A stretch of 64,000 nt of DNA from NCBI GenBank assembly GCA_003611745.1, contig RAYF01000035.1, positions 1 through 64,000 on the forward strand. Direction: 5' to 3'. Source of the stretch: a bacterium D16-36. Lineage in GTDB: Bacteria > Bacillota > Clostridia > Lachnospirales > Lachnospiraceae. Of this stretch, positions 53,019-61,895 are shown one piece after another. Both the position numbers and the translations under genes were made by a program. Every line of letters begins with the position of its first letter. Positions within the stretch are counted from its first letter, which is position 1. The notes beneath the pieces were generated by a model that did not search any database, had not been told where the DNA came from, and saw nothing but the letters and a program-made list of their open reading frames with translations.

Positions 53019-55742
53019 CTAAGTCGTCCCTATCAGCTCCTTGCTTTCATCTGTTTTAGCAGACTCCAGAATATAGTTGCCGCACATATAATCCGAAATA
53101 TAGAAAAGCAGGAATTTGTCATCAAATGTATGATAAAACACAATCCTCATTTTCCTTGTCTCATATACCGTCATCTGCTCATCCATAATAATCGGCTCGC
53201 CATACCGCTCTGTCAACTGGGAAAGCACCTTCTTTGTCTCCATCGGAAATAACAGGTAAATCCCCATATTGACAAACCCTTTAAAGAAATAGTAATAAAT
53301 GCTATTTACACCGTTCGCTTTGCTGCCCTGCCCGAAGATAAGGCTCTTTGTCTCTTTTTCATACGCCAGGATCATCGGTTTCTCCTCTAGGAAAGAAGCA
53401 TTATTAAATGTCTCGCCCCAGTCATATTCCATAAATCCATTTTCACGGAAGAAATCAATATTGACCGCCTTTTTACTTGGAATCGGATACTCTACCGACA
53501 AATATTGCTTATATTTGCGGTAAAAATCGCGTACAATCTGTGCAGCCTTTTCTGTATTTGGATTTTTCCGCTCCCCGGCCGCCCTCTCATCAATAGGCGG
53601 AATCCAGCCAGGCGGCGACATATGGTCAATAAATACATTGGCAATCTCCGTGTCAAATTCTGTACCCCTTCCCTTATAAATAATATTGAGCGCCTTGTCT
53701 ATCTCCCAAGCCTCCTTATACTGGCGCTTGCTGCTCAGGGCATCATAGACATCCGCAATCTTAATGATTTTGGCGAAAAGGGAAAGTTCATCCCCCTTCA
53801 ACCCATCCGGATATCCCTTCCCATCAATCCTTTCATGGTGGTGGCGCACACCGTCAATAATCTCTTCGCTGATCCCCACCTCGGACAACATCTCTGCACC
53901 GCGGATTGTATGGTACTTCATCTGCTCAAAATCACTCTGGGTATATACGCTCTGTTTATTTAATACATAATCTGAGACACCAATCTTGCCGATATCATGC
54001 AAAAGTGCTGTAAACTCCAAATCAAACTGTTCATTTTTGCTGAGTTTAAGCCAGATGCCAATATCCTTTGAAATATTTGCCACGCGCTGGGAGTGGCCTG
54101 CTGTAACCGGGTCTTTCGCATCAATTACCGAAATCATCAATGACAGCATGGAAAAATACATTCTCTGGTGCTCCCCACGCTCATGCTGCGCCTTGAAATA
54201 AATATACATGGAAAAAAGCATCATGGAAATATAAGATGCCCTCTGCGGCTTCAGCTTCTTTTTCAGCCCAATCACAGTGAAAGTCACCAATTCGGATTCT
54301 GCGTCAAAAACCGGAAGCGGCACAAATGCCACATAATTCTGCCCCTGAAACAAATTAGTCCGCGTCTGGATTACGGAGGTGCTGGTTCCAGCCGGGGTAT
54401 TCCAGAACTGGTTCTCCACAAAACGCCTGTTCCGGTAATTCTCAGCCGCCAGTTCTTTTAACAGAAACGACTCCTGATCCATCACCGGAAGCAGCAGGGA
54501 CGCTGAAATATCATCCTCAATCTCACTGCGGTTTTTCATTAAATACTCTGAGTAAGAAACGGAATGCTCAATATTAACTATTGTATTTGTAAAACGGATT
54601 ACCGCATCAATAGGAAGGTTTCTCATACTAATCCGCTTTAATACTTTTTTAATCGTCAAAAGAATCACAAAAACAAAGGTAATCGATATGAAAAAATCAA
54701 CAACCGGAAGATACAAAATTCCCCGCTCTATCAAAAAGAAATCAGCCAGAGCCACCGCACAGATTTCCAGAAAATAAGCCAGCACACAGACCCAGTCCAC
54801 CGTAAATACAACAAAAAGCCCAATCAACAGGGCACCTGCCATCACAAAATACATCTTCTGTGAAAACTTTAAAGCAGGCACAGTGGCATCATTCTGAATC
54901 GTTCCCAATACATTTATGTAATAATCTGCCAAATCCTGTGACCGGCTTGCACCTCCGGCATACTTTGATAATGTATTGCGGTCTTGGAAAAAAATCACAG
55001 CATCTTTATATTTGTCCGCATTCTTGTACTTTTTCGCTTCCTCATAAAAAGAATCCAGGTTCTTATAAACCACTCCAAACTTTGAAGTCTCCCTGCTCCG
55101 GATCGTGCCGTCCTCCATTGCATGAAGAACATGCTCCCCCGTCTTATTCTTCATGGTATAGGTCCGTCTGTCTTTATCATATTCTACCGTACCATTTTCC
55201 ATCGTCATCATAAAATAAGGCAGATAATTTCTCGAATAGCTCCCCTCCCCCAGCACCTCAAAACGGTTATCGTTGCCGTGGTAACTATCCAAAAATTTAA
55301 TCTGGCAGCACTTATCGCCGACATGGTAATAGCCGATATTTCTGGAATTATAATGCCAGTAAACATTACCTGCATTCCGGAATGCGGGCATACATCTTCT
55401 CTCTGCAGATAGATCAGACAAAAGCTCTGTGCCTAATATAAACACTCCCTTTGATGTATGAAGAGTATTTTCTACAATGTATTTAAGCTTCTCAATCTGC
55501 TGGGTCTCCATCTCCGTTTTTTCTGTCTCTGTAGAACTTTCGTTGTAGATTGAAGGAACCGTAATAACATACACATCGCTTTTGAGGCGGAGCTTCTCCT
55601 CGCTCGCAAGAAATTTTGTACAAAACATTTCCTCATAATCAGTGCTTGCACTGCGCAGTCCAAATAACAGGAAAAAATTAAGAAGAAGGCATACCGCTAA
55701 CGCTACAACTAGTTTTAAATCCCTTTTAAATAATTTTTTCAT
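53019..55742 (-). CDS. membrane HD-GYP phosphodiesterase
   Basis: 907-aa protein predicted to degrade cyclic di-GMP. N-terminal helix (about 12-30), a large extracytoplasmic region (about 31-295) of CHASE2-like layout, three membrane helices (about 298-370), a cytosolic GAF-like region (about 385-510), then the HD-GYP domain with HDIGKIG (582-588) and HHHERIDGKGYPDGL (634-648), both intact. About 170 further residues at the C-terminus (735-907) form an additional domain I do not recognise. It starts after the pnp terminator and is the third c-di-GMP protein of the window. Confidence 0.92.
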   Translation of the reverse strand: MKKLFKRDLKLVVALAVCLLLNFFLLFGLRSASTDYEEMFCTKFLASEEKLRLKSDVYVITVPSIYNESSTETEKTEMETQQIEKLKYIVENTLHTSKGVFILGTELLSDLSAERRCMPAFRNAGNVYWHYNSRNIGYYHVGDKCCQIKFLDSYHGNDNRFEVLGEGSYSRNYLPYFMMTMENGTVEYDKDRRTYTMKNKTGEHVLHAMEDGTIRSRETSKFGVVYKNLDSFYEEAKKYKNADKYKDAVIFFQDRNTLSKYAGGASRSQDLADYYINVLGTIQNDATVPALKFSQKMYFVMAGALLIGLFVVFTVDWVCVLAYFLEICAVALADFFLIERGILYLPVVDFFISITFVFVILLTIKKVLKRISMRNLPIDAVIRFTNTIVNIEHSVSYSEYLMKNRSEIEDDISASLLLPVMDQESFLLKELAAENYRNRRFVENQFWNTPAGTSTSVIQTRTNLFQGQNYVAFVPLPVFDAESELVTFTVIGLKKKLKPQRASYISMMLFSMYIYFKAQHERGEHQRMYFSMLSLMISVIDAKDPVTAGHSQRVANISKDIGIWLKLSKNEQFDLEFTALLHDIGKIGVSDYVLNKQSVYTQSDFEQMKYHTIRGAEMLSEVGISEEIIDGVRHHHERIDGKGYPDGLKGDELSLFAKIIKIADVYDALSSKRQYKEAWEIDKALNIIYKGRGTEFDTEIANVFIDHMSPPGWIPPIDERAAGERKNPNTEKAAQIVRDFYRKYKQYLSVEYPIPSKKAVNIDFFRENGFMEYDWGETFNNASFLEEKPMILAYEKETKSLIFGQGSKANGVNSIYYYFFKGFVNMGIYLLFPMETKKVLSQLTERYGEPIIMDEQMTVYETRKMRIVFYHTFDDKFLLFYISDYMCGNYILESAKTDESKELIGTT

Positions 55743-55790
55743 ACTTTCTCCATTTTGCTCTTTTCATTTCTCCGTTCCTGGCTGCCAAAA

Positions 55791-55828
55791 AAGACAGTCC
55801 ATAGTAATATAATACCATGGACTGTCCT
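55791..55828 (-). terminator. terminator after pnp
   Basis: GACAGTCCAT (55793-55802) pairs with ATGGACTGTC (55817-55826), followed on the minus strand by TTTTTTGG. It separates pnp from the HD-GYP gene. Confidence 0.9.
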
Positions 55829-55888
55829 TTCTGAAAAGCATTTCTTTTCCATTCATGATAAAATTTCCCAAACAAACGGAAAAAATTT

Positions 55889-57976
55889 CTATCTTACATC
55901 TTTTATGCTGAAGCTCATCCTACCCATTTTATCCTTGCCAAGACAAACCACCTTGACATGGTCCCCCAGAGTCAGGACATCTTCTATATGATTAATTCTC
56001 TCATTTGCAATTTTAGAGATATGCACCATACCTTCTTTGCCCGGAGCAAACTCAATAAAGGCGCCAAACTCTTTAATGTTTACAACCTCACCTTCCAGAA
56101 TCTGGCCTTCATAATAATCTGTGGTGATAATCTTAATCAGGCGCAGTGCCTCCTCCATCATGCTGGTATCCTCTCCGCAGATAGAAACTGCACCTTCATC
56201 TGAAATATCAATCTTTACGTTTGTGCGCTCAATCAACGTATTGATTGTCTTTCCGCGCTGCCCCACAACATCGCCAATCTTCTGCGGGTCAATCTGCATC
56301 TGTATAATCTTTGGTGCATATTTTCCGACTTCTTTTCTAGGCTCACTGATTGCCGGAAGCATGACACTGTCCAGAATAAACATTCTTGCCTCTCTGGTAC
56401 GCTTGATTGCCTCTTCTACAATCGGCCTGGTCAGGCCATGGATCTTGATATCCATCTGGATTGCCGTAATGCCGTCCTTTGTCCCGGCTACCTTAAAGTC
56501 CATATCCCCAAAGAAATCTTCCAGTCCCTGTATATCTGTCAGCACCAGATAATCATCGTCGGTATCGCCTGTCACAAGGCCGCAGGAAATTCCGGCAACC
56601 GGTTTCTTAATCGGCACCCCGGCAGCCATCAGCGACATGGTAGATGCGCAGATACTCGCCTGAGAAGTAGAACCATTTGACTCAAATGTCTCTGACACCG
56701 TACGGATTGCATACGGAAATTCCTCCTCACTCGGGAGCACCGGGAGCAGGGCGCGTTCCGCAAGTGCGCCATGGCCAATCTCCCGTCTTCCCGGGCCGCG
56801 GCTTGGCTTTGTCTCCCCGACAGAATAAGATGGGAAATTGTAATGGTGCATATACCGTTTATTTGTCTTATTCAGGTCAAGCCCGTCCACCTTCTGCTGC
56901 TCAGACAGCGGAGCCAGTGTTGTGATGGTACAGATCTGTGTCTGCCCGCGGGTAAACATAGCAGAGCCATGTACCCTAGGAACCAAATCCACTTCTGCCG
57001 CCAGAGGACGGATCTGCGTAATCTCACGGCCATCCGGACGCTTGTGGTCCTTCAAAATCATTTTGCGTACCGTCTTTTTCTGATACTGATAGACTGCCTC
57101 ATCTAATATTGCAAGCCACTCTTCGTTTTCCGCAAAAGCTTCTGCCAGCTTCTCTGTTACCGCGCGCACATTTTCCTCTCTTGTCTGCTTATCATCAGAA
57201 AATACAGCTTCCTCCATCTCTTCCGGAGGAACGATTTCCTTAATCGCCTCAAACATTTCTTCTGGCACCGCACAACTGGTGTATTCATGCTTTGGTTTTC
57301 CAACCTCCGCCACAATGCCATCTATAAACGCTATAATTGTCTGGTTGACTTCATGGCATTTATAAATTGCCTCAATCATTTTTTCTTCCGGAACCTCGTT
57401 CGCCCCGGCCTCAATCATGATAACCTTCTCTCTCGTAGAAGCTACGGTCAGGCGCATATCGCCATTGTCCCACTGCTCCTGGCTTGGGTTAACAATAAAC
57501 TCACCGTCCAAAAGCCCCATCTGTGTTGTCGCACAGGGACCGTCAAACGGAATATCGGAAATGCTGGTCGAAATTGCAGAACCAAGCATTGCCACAAGCT
57601 CCGGCCTGCACTCCGGATCAACGGAAAGTACCAGATTATTTAAAGAACAGTCATTGCGGTAATCTTTTGGAAACAGCGGACGCATTGGACGGTCAATGAC
57701 ACGTGCAGTAAGTACTGCATTTTCAGAAGCCTTTCCCTCCCGCTTATTAAATCCTCCCGGAATCTTTCCGACAGAATACATTTTTTCCTCGAACTCAACA
57801 GAAAGAGGAAAGAAATCTATCCCCTCCCTCGGTTTCTCAGATGCGGTTGCTGTAGATAATACCATTGTATCGCCATAGTGCATCAATGCTGCGCCATTTG
57901 CCTGCTTGGCAACCCGTCCGATATCAACAGTAAGCGTCCTGCCCGCAAGCTCCATGGAATATGATTTAAATGCCAT
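55889..57976 (-). CDS. pnp: polyribonucleotide nucleotidyltransferase (PNPase)
   Basis: 3'-5' phosphorolytic exoribonuclease of 695 aa. It has two RNase PH-like cores (the second with the catalytic region GDTDDDYLVLTDIQGLEDFFGDMDFKVAGT), a KH domain (KIIQMQIDPQKIGDVVGQRGKTINTL) and an S1 domain (EGQILEGEVVNIKEFGAFIEFAPGKEG). ATG 57976 follows AAAGGAG. In most bacteria pnp follows rpsO directly; here rpsO is 1.7 kb away on the opposite strand. Confidence 0.97.
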   Translation of the reverse strand: MAFKSYSMELAGRTLTVDIGRVAKQANGAALMHYGDTMVLSTATASEKPREGIDFFPLSVEFEEKMYSVGKIPGGFNKREGKASENAVLTARVIDRPMRPLFPKDYRNDCSLNNLVLSVDPECRPELVAMLGSAISTSISDIPFDGPCATTQMGLLDGEFIVNPSQEQWDNGDMRLTVASTREKVIMIEAGANEVPEEKMIEAIYKCHEVNQTIIAFIDGIVAEVGKPKHEYTSCAVPEEMFEAIKEIVPPEEMEEAVFSDDKQTREENVRAVTEKLAEAFAENEEWLAILDEAVYQYQKKTVRKMILKDHKRPDGREITQIRPLAAEVDLVPRVHGSAMFTRGQTQICTITTLAPLSEQQKVDGLDLNKTNKRYMHHYNFPSYSVGETKPSRGPGRREIGHGALAERALLPVLPSEEEFPYAIRTVSETFESNGSTSQASICASTMSLMAAGVPIKKPVAGISCGLVTGDTDDDYLVLTDIQGLEDFFGDMDFKVAGTKDGITAIQMDIKIHGLTRPIVEEAIKRTREARMFILDSVMLPAISEPRKEVGKYAPKIIQMQIDPQKIGDVVGQRGKTINTLIERTNVKIDISDEGAVSICGEDTSMMEEALRLIKIITTDYYEGQILEGEVVNIKEFGAFIEFAPGKEGMVHISKIANERINHIEDVLTLGDHVKVVCLGKDKMGRMSFSIKDVR

Positions 57977-58269
57977 GTATAACTCCTTTCTCAACAAATT
58001 ATTATAAGCTGCAGACATACAACCGAAACATCTGAAAAGACCATCCCAATAGAACCTCTTTCCCACCAAATCCACATGAAACAGAATATTGTGGAAACCT
58101 GCCAGATGAACTTTTCAGAAGTCTCGGGAACCGCCTGCGCGCTATTCTATTTACTATAACATGAACCGAAATAATCCGCAAGTAATAGTTGTTTTGAGTT
58201 TTCCCATTTTAAGAAAGGATAATCCGCGTTTTTGGCAGGCAGGGGCAGTGCTGCAAAAAACCACTACGT

Positions 58270-59328
58270 TTATTCGCCCACAAGCTCCGCCATAAGATCA
58301 TGCACACTCACTATTTTAGTAATCCTCCCCACATTGGCCCCCACAAAAATCAACCCATGCTCTATATCACCGCGCACAGCATTGATCAAGGCTTTTGTAA
58401 TGCAGTACGGCACCTTTGCAGGATTGCACTTTTCCAGACAGTTAAAGCACCTGCTGACTGGAAGCGGCTTCTTTTCAATTAATTTGACAAATGCATTTTT
58501 CAGTGCCCGGCCCGGCATCCCCACAGGGCTCATGACAATTTCCACATCCTCCGCCTTCGCATCAATATATGCCTGCTTATATTTTTCATCGGCATCACAC
58601 TCATCCGTAGCGACAAAACGGGAAGCAATCTGCACGCCGTCCGCACCGATGGAGAGGGCATGGCAGATATCCTCATGGTCAAAAATCCCTCCAGCTATAA
58701 TTACCGGAATCTTTTTCCCATACTTTTCTTCATATCCCCTCACCGTCTCAATGATTTTCTTAATCTCATCTTCATATTCTTTTGTTGTGATATGCTTAAG
58801 CTGCTCTTCCTTAAACCCGAGATGCCCGCCGGCCTCCGGCCCTTCAATCACCAAAAAATCTGCTGTACGGCCATATTTTTTGTCCCAGTTGCGAAGCATC
58901 AGTGATGCAGCTTTCTCCGATGAGACGATAGGGGCAATCTTACAGTCCGAATCCCCCACATATTCCGGCAGGCGCACCGGAAGGCCCGCACCCGAAATAA
59001 TGACATCTGCCCCTGCATCCACGGCTGCCTTCACATAGGACGGATAATCCTTTGTCGCGACCATAATGTTCACTCCCACCGGCCTGCCGCCTGCAATCTC
59101 CTTCGCCTGTTCCAGATGCTTCCGAATCGCATGCAGGTTTGCCTGTTCCTGATTTCTTTCAAAATCCGGCTCATCATAGCCAATCTGCGCAGTTGAAATA
59201 ATGCCCAGGCCGCCGTTTGCCGACACTGCACCAGCAAGATGGCTCCTGCTGATACCAACCCCCATCCCTCCCTGTATAATAGGATACTCCACTGTTAAAT
59301 TTCCAATCTGTAACGGTTTTAATTCCAT
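58270..59328 (-). CDS. NAD(P)H-dependent flavin oxidoreductase (nitronate monooxygenase / FabK-like)
   Basis: 352-aa TIM-barrel flavoprotein of the 2-nitropropane dioxygenase family, which includes nitronate monooxygenase and the enoyl-ACP reductase FabK. FMN-binding features are visible: IIQGGMGVGISRSHLAGAVS, IISGAGLP, GPEAGGH, IIAGGIFD and GADGVQIASRF. ATG 59328 follows a GGGGGG site by six bases; the open frame upstream to 59436 covers the untranslated leader. The promoter carries a palindrome of the type bound by MarR-family FabT, which would favour a fatty-acid role (inference). Confidence 0.88.
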   Translation of the reverse strand: MELKPLQIGNLTVEYPIIQGGMGVGISRSHLAGAVSANGGLGIISTAQIGYDEPDFERNQEQANLHAIRKHLEQAKEIAGGRPVGVNIMVATKDYPSYVKAAVDAGADVIISGAGLPVRLPEYVGDSDCKIAPIVSSEKAASLMLRNWDKKYGRTADFLVIEGPEAGGHLGFKEEQLKHITTKEYEDEIKKIIETVRGYEEKYGKKIPVIIAGGIFDHEDICHALSIGADGVQIASRFVATDECDADEKYKQAYIDAKAEDVEIVMSPVGMPGRALKNAFVKLIEKKPLPVSRCFNCLEKCNPAKVPYCITKALINAVRGDIEHGLIFVGANVGRITKIVSVHDLMAELVGE

Positions 59329-59442
59329 ATTAAGCCCCCCATTCCTGCTTCTAACCGCAAATGCAGATACTTTTCCGCCATGCGGAAAACTTTGCCCATC
59401 CACACCTGCAGCAACACACAAAGTTCTGAAACTCATTTAATC

Positions 59443-59457
59443 TAGTTTCGAAAACTA
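59443..59457 (-). promoter_or_regulatory. FabT-like palindromic operator
   Basis: TAGTTT-CGA-AAACTA, a perfect 6-base inverted repeat around three bases, overlapping the -10 and transcription start of the flavoprotein gene. The layout resembles the AGTTTGA-TCAAACT sites of FabT. No fabT gene is in the window. Confidence 0.5.
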
Positions 59458-59485
59458 TATTATATCTTCTTCATTTCAATGTCAA
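59457..59485 (-). promoter_or_regulatory. promoter of the NMO/FabK-like gene
   Basis: Minus strand TTGACA (59485-59480), 17-base spacer, TAATAT (59462-59457), overlapping a TATAAT with a 15-base spacer. The leader to the ATG is about 120 bases. Confidence 0.65.
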
Positions 59486-59498
59486 GCAGGTTTTAACA

Positions 59499-59547
59499 AC
59501 GGAAATCAATTTTCAGTATATATTCATTACTGAAAATTGATTTCCGT
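59499..59547. repeat. 49-bp palindromic repeat, full copy
   Basis: Perfect arms of 20 bases (59499-59518 and 59528-59547) around a 9-base loop, AT-rich, in the divergent gap between the flavoprotein and rpsO. No T tract, so not a usual terminator. A partial copy of 33 identical bases lies before the MATE gene at 323-355. Confidence 0.85.
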
Positions 59548-59565
59548 GATTTTTTCGAAAAAGCC

Positions 59566-59595
59566 TTTACAAGATGAATGGCGATGTGCTATACT
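59566..59595 (+). promoter_or_regulatory. promoter of rpsO
   Basis: TTTACA (59566-59571), 18-base spacer, TATACT (59590-59595), about 95 bases before the start codon. Confidence 0.6.
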
Positions 59596-59604
59596 AACGA
59601 AGTT

Positions 59605-59690
59605 ATTTGTACCGCTGCCCAGAATTTGGACGCTCCGCCCAATTCTTAGCATTCGGTGAAAAGATAAATTTTTTAGGAGGATTTACAACT
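59605..59690 (+). promoter_or_regulatory. possible S15 autoregulatory leader
   Basis: The leader can fold as AGAATT(T)GG pairing with CC(C)AATTCT (about 59621-59645), enclosed by ACCG/CGGT near 59611 and 59657, a nested or three-way shape. Firmicutes rpsO mRNAs often carry a structured leader bound by S15; this fold was drawn by eye. Confidence 0.4.
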
Positions 59691-59957
59691 ATGATTAGTA
59701 AAGAAAAGAAAGCAGAAATTATCAAGACTTATGGACGCACACCTGAGGATACCGGTTCTCCGGAGGTTCAGATTGCACTTTTGACAGAACGCATCACAGA
59801 GCTGACAGAACATTTAAAAGTAAACAAGAAGGATCACCATTCCAGAAGAGGTCTGTTAAAGATGGTCGGCCAGAGACGTAACCTACTGGAGTATTTGAAG
59901 AAGAAGGACTTAGAGGCATATCGTAACTTGATTGAGAGATTAGGTTTAAGAAAATAG
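59691..59957 (+). CDS. rpsO: 30S ribosomal protein S15
   Basis: Primary 16S rRNA-binding protein of the small subunit, 88 aa, full length. It contains [35 protein letters not shown] and the C-terminal [12 protein letters not shown], the standard S15 features. AGGAGG lies nine bases before ATG 59691. It is a single-gene unit with promoter and terminator, separate from pnp. Confidence 0.98.
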   Translation: MISKEKKAEIIKTYGRTPEDTGSPEVQIALLTERITELTEHLKVNKKDHHSRRGLLKMVGQRRNLLEYLKKKDLEAYRNLIERLGLRK

Positions 59958-59973
59958 TAAATTTAATATATGG

Positions 59974-60006
59974 GAGCCATCCGGTTTTTGCCGGATGGCT
60001 CTTTTT
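59974..60006 (+). terminator. terminator of rpsO
   Basis: GAGCCATCCGG (59974-59984) pairs with CCGGATGGCTC (59991-60001), followed by TTTTT. Confidence 0.95.
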
Positions 60007-60088
60007 GTCCTACAATGCACAGAAAAAAATCAGTATTTTGACCCATGTACTATAATGCTACAAATCACTTCCTATATTTCAAAACAGC

Positions 60089-61549
60089 TTACATTTTGTT
60101 ATACAACAGTTTCATCTTTTCATATGCCGACCCATCCTCCTTTCCAGCGGCATCAATCAATTCACCCAGTTTTTCCCGTAACAAACGATCTCCAAAATTC
60201 TTCTGCATTCTCTCAGCATCATTCCAATCTCCAATCAGGGATTTCATTTCACTGGCAATTGCACTGACCTTATCAAAGAAACCAGCAATATCCATGCAAA
60301 GTGTTTTTTCTGGATCTTTATATTGATTTCCCAGTTCCTCAAAATATTTTGCAGCCCATTTTCTTCCGTCATGGAGACATGCCATAGCATCATTTTGCAC
60401 AAGAAGCTTAGAAAACAGATTATCAAATGTACTGCCATTTACAAACCACTTTTCCTGCAAAAGCATATCCTTCCATGCCTGATATGCCCTAATTCCCTTA
60501 GCATAAGTGTTTTCTTCCCTTGCCTTCATGATTTTAAGTGCCATCTTTACAATCTCTTTATGAGTATATGGGATGTCCTTTTTCTCCCCAATATACATAA
60601 CCGCCTGCGTATCTGTATTTTCCCACCATGCTTCACATCTGAAATATCCGTTATCCATTGTGTCAACGGTGACGGAAAACTCTGGGTCATTCTGAAAGAA
60701 ATTCCATCCCATGACAACATCACCATCTGACTCAAATCCAGCAACAATACATGGTTCCGGTGGTCCAATGATTCCTAATGCAATAATAGGATACCCCTTT
60801 GCCACTGCTGTTTTTATATAAGTTGCAAATTCTTTTTTAGAAACCCCTTCCTCTCGTCCCAGAAAAGAAAATTCCCTTCCCAGTGCCTTTGCCCCATATT
60901 GATAAATGTCATTTGATTCCGTCAGGGTATGATAGATGTCAATGTTACTTAAATCCCACTCATCCTGATTCCAAACGAGACGAAATGCCGCCCCTGTCGC
61001 TGCCATAATATAGGCATAAGAAACATCATCGCCCAGATATTCCGATACGGCTTTCACACAAATAGGAAACATAGTGTTACTACCATATGCACCATGTTCG
61101 ATTTTCCGAATGCCATATAATATTGTACTGTCCTTGTTTTGCTCCATTATTCCATCACTCCTTGTTCTTTTTCTGTCAAGCCGTTCCAATCCATACACAC
61201 CTGCCTCCAACTGCTTTCTTCCTATCAACGGCCGTTCTGACCGGAAGTGACTTGGAGTCATACCAAAAATTTTTCTAAAAGCTCTTGTATATGATTCCGG
61301 ATTAGAAAATCCACTTTCCAGAGCAATCGTAATGATTTTTTTATCTGAATGCAATAACTCAAATGCAGACGCAATCATTCTTCTCCTCTTGCAATACTGC
61401 ATAATTGGCATATTTACATTCCTATAAAATAATTCCCTCAGATATATCTCTGAAAAACCAAAACTTTTTGCCATCTCCTCCAAGTTCATATTCTCAAGAT
61501 GGCACTCCACATAATTGATAAGGGCATGTGCTATGGCTGAATAACTCAT
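60089..61549 (-). CDS. AraC-family regulator with BtrH_N-like C-terminal domain
   Basis: 486 aa. Residues 1-110 are an AraC-type double helix-turn-helix (LEEMAKSFGFSEIYLRELFY and ITIALESGFSNPESYTRAFRKIFGMTPSHFR), placed at the N-terminus. The rest is a large effector half, beginning with a domain that resembles BtrH_N (butirosin biosynthesis protein H, N-terminal; AATGAAFRLVWN, FATYIKTAVAKGYPIIALG), followed by a helical region. A small molecule or peptide-like ligand is likely, but unknown. ATG 61549 has AGG seven bases upstream; ATG 61555 is an alternative. An extended -10 (TGATATACT) lies about 35 bases upstream. Confidence 0.85.
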   Translation of the reverse strand: MSYSAIAHALINYVECHLENMNLEEMAKSFGFSEIYLRELFYRNVNMPIMQYCKRRRMIASAFELLHSDKKIITIALESGFSNPESYTRAFRKIFGMTPSHFRSERPLIGRKQLEAGVYGLERLDRKRTRSDGIMEQNKDSTILYGIRKIEHGAYGSNTMFPICVKAVSEYLGDDVSYAYIMAATGAAFRLVWNQDEWDLSNIDIYHTLTESNDIYQYGAKALGREFSFLGREEGVSKKEFATYIKTAVAKGYPIIALGIIGPPEPCIVAGFESDGDVVMGWNFFQNDPEFSVTVDTMDNGYFRCEAWWENTDTQAVMYIGEKKDIPYTHKEIVKMALKIMKAREENTYAKGIRAYQAWKDMLLQEKWFVNGSTFDNLFSKLLVQNDAMACLHDGRKWAAKYFEELGNQYKDPEKTLCMDIAGFFDKVSAIASEMKSLIGDWNDAERMQKNFGDRLLREKLGELIDAAGKEDGSAYEKMKLLYNKM

Positions 61550-61744
61550 GTTCATACCTGCTTTCCATCGCGATGTAATAACAGTATATCATTTCTTTCT
61601 GATGTAGTCTTGACTATTTTATGGTTTGTTTTGGACACCGCTTCCTGACACGAAATACAATTTTGAAAGTTGCATGTGGATGCGGACGCTATCTGGCACC
61701 TTTTTGCGAAATTGGGCCACAATATACTAATCTCGTGCTTTCCT

Positions 61745-61894
61745 CTAATCGTTTTGCAACTCATAAATCCGTTTAAGCATCCCGTCATTTCCCTTTTCAC
61801 TTCCCATCTGTTGTTCCATTCCATTTCCAAAACCCATATATGTATTAAACCCAAGCATATATACAGCCATCTCTATTGCTAAATCTTCTGGCTG
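61745..61894 (-). pseudogene. C-terminal fragment of a small gene cut by element B
   Basis: An open frame of 49 codons with natural composition (MAVYMLGFNTYMGFGNG, MLKRIYELQND then stop) runs directly out of foldback element B. On the other side of the element, minus strand 62081-62062, a strong GGGGG site and ATG end exactly at the element boundary. The simplest reading is a small gene interrupted near its start codon. The frames do not join without an extra base, so this remains uncertain. I do not recognise the protein. Confidence 0.45.
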
Positions 61895-61895
61895 C

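Noticed and set aside
59499-59547. Palindrome as rho-independent terminator
   Set aside because: It lies between divergent genes where no terminator is needed, is AT-rich and has no T tract directly after the stem.
61552-61854. 100-codon frame on the minus strand next to the AraC gene
   Set aside because: It overlaps the AraC promoter and reads out of frame with the more protein-like 49-codon fragment at 61745-61894; composition looks random.
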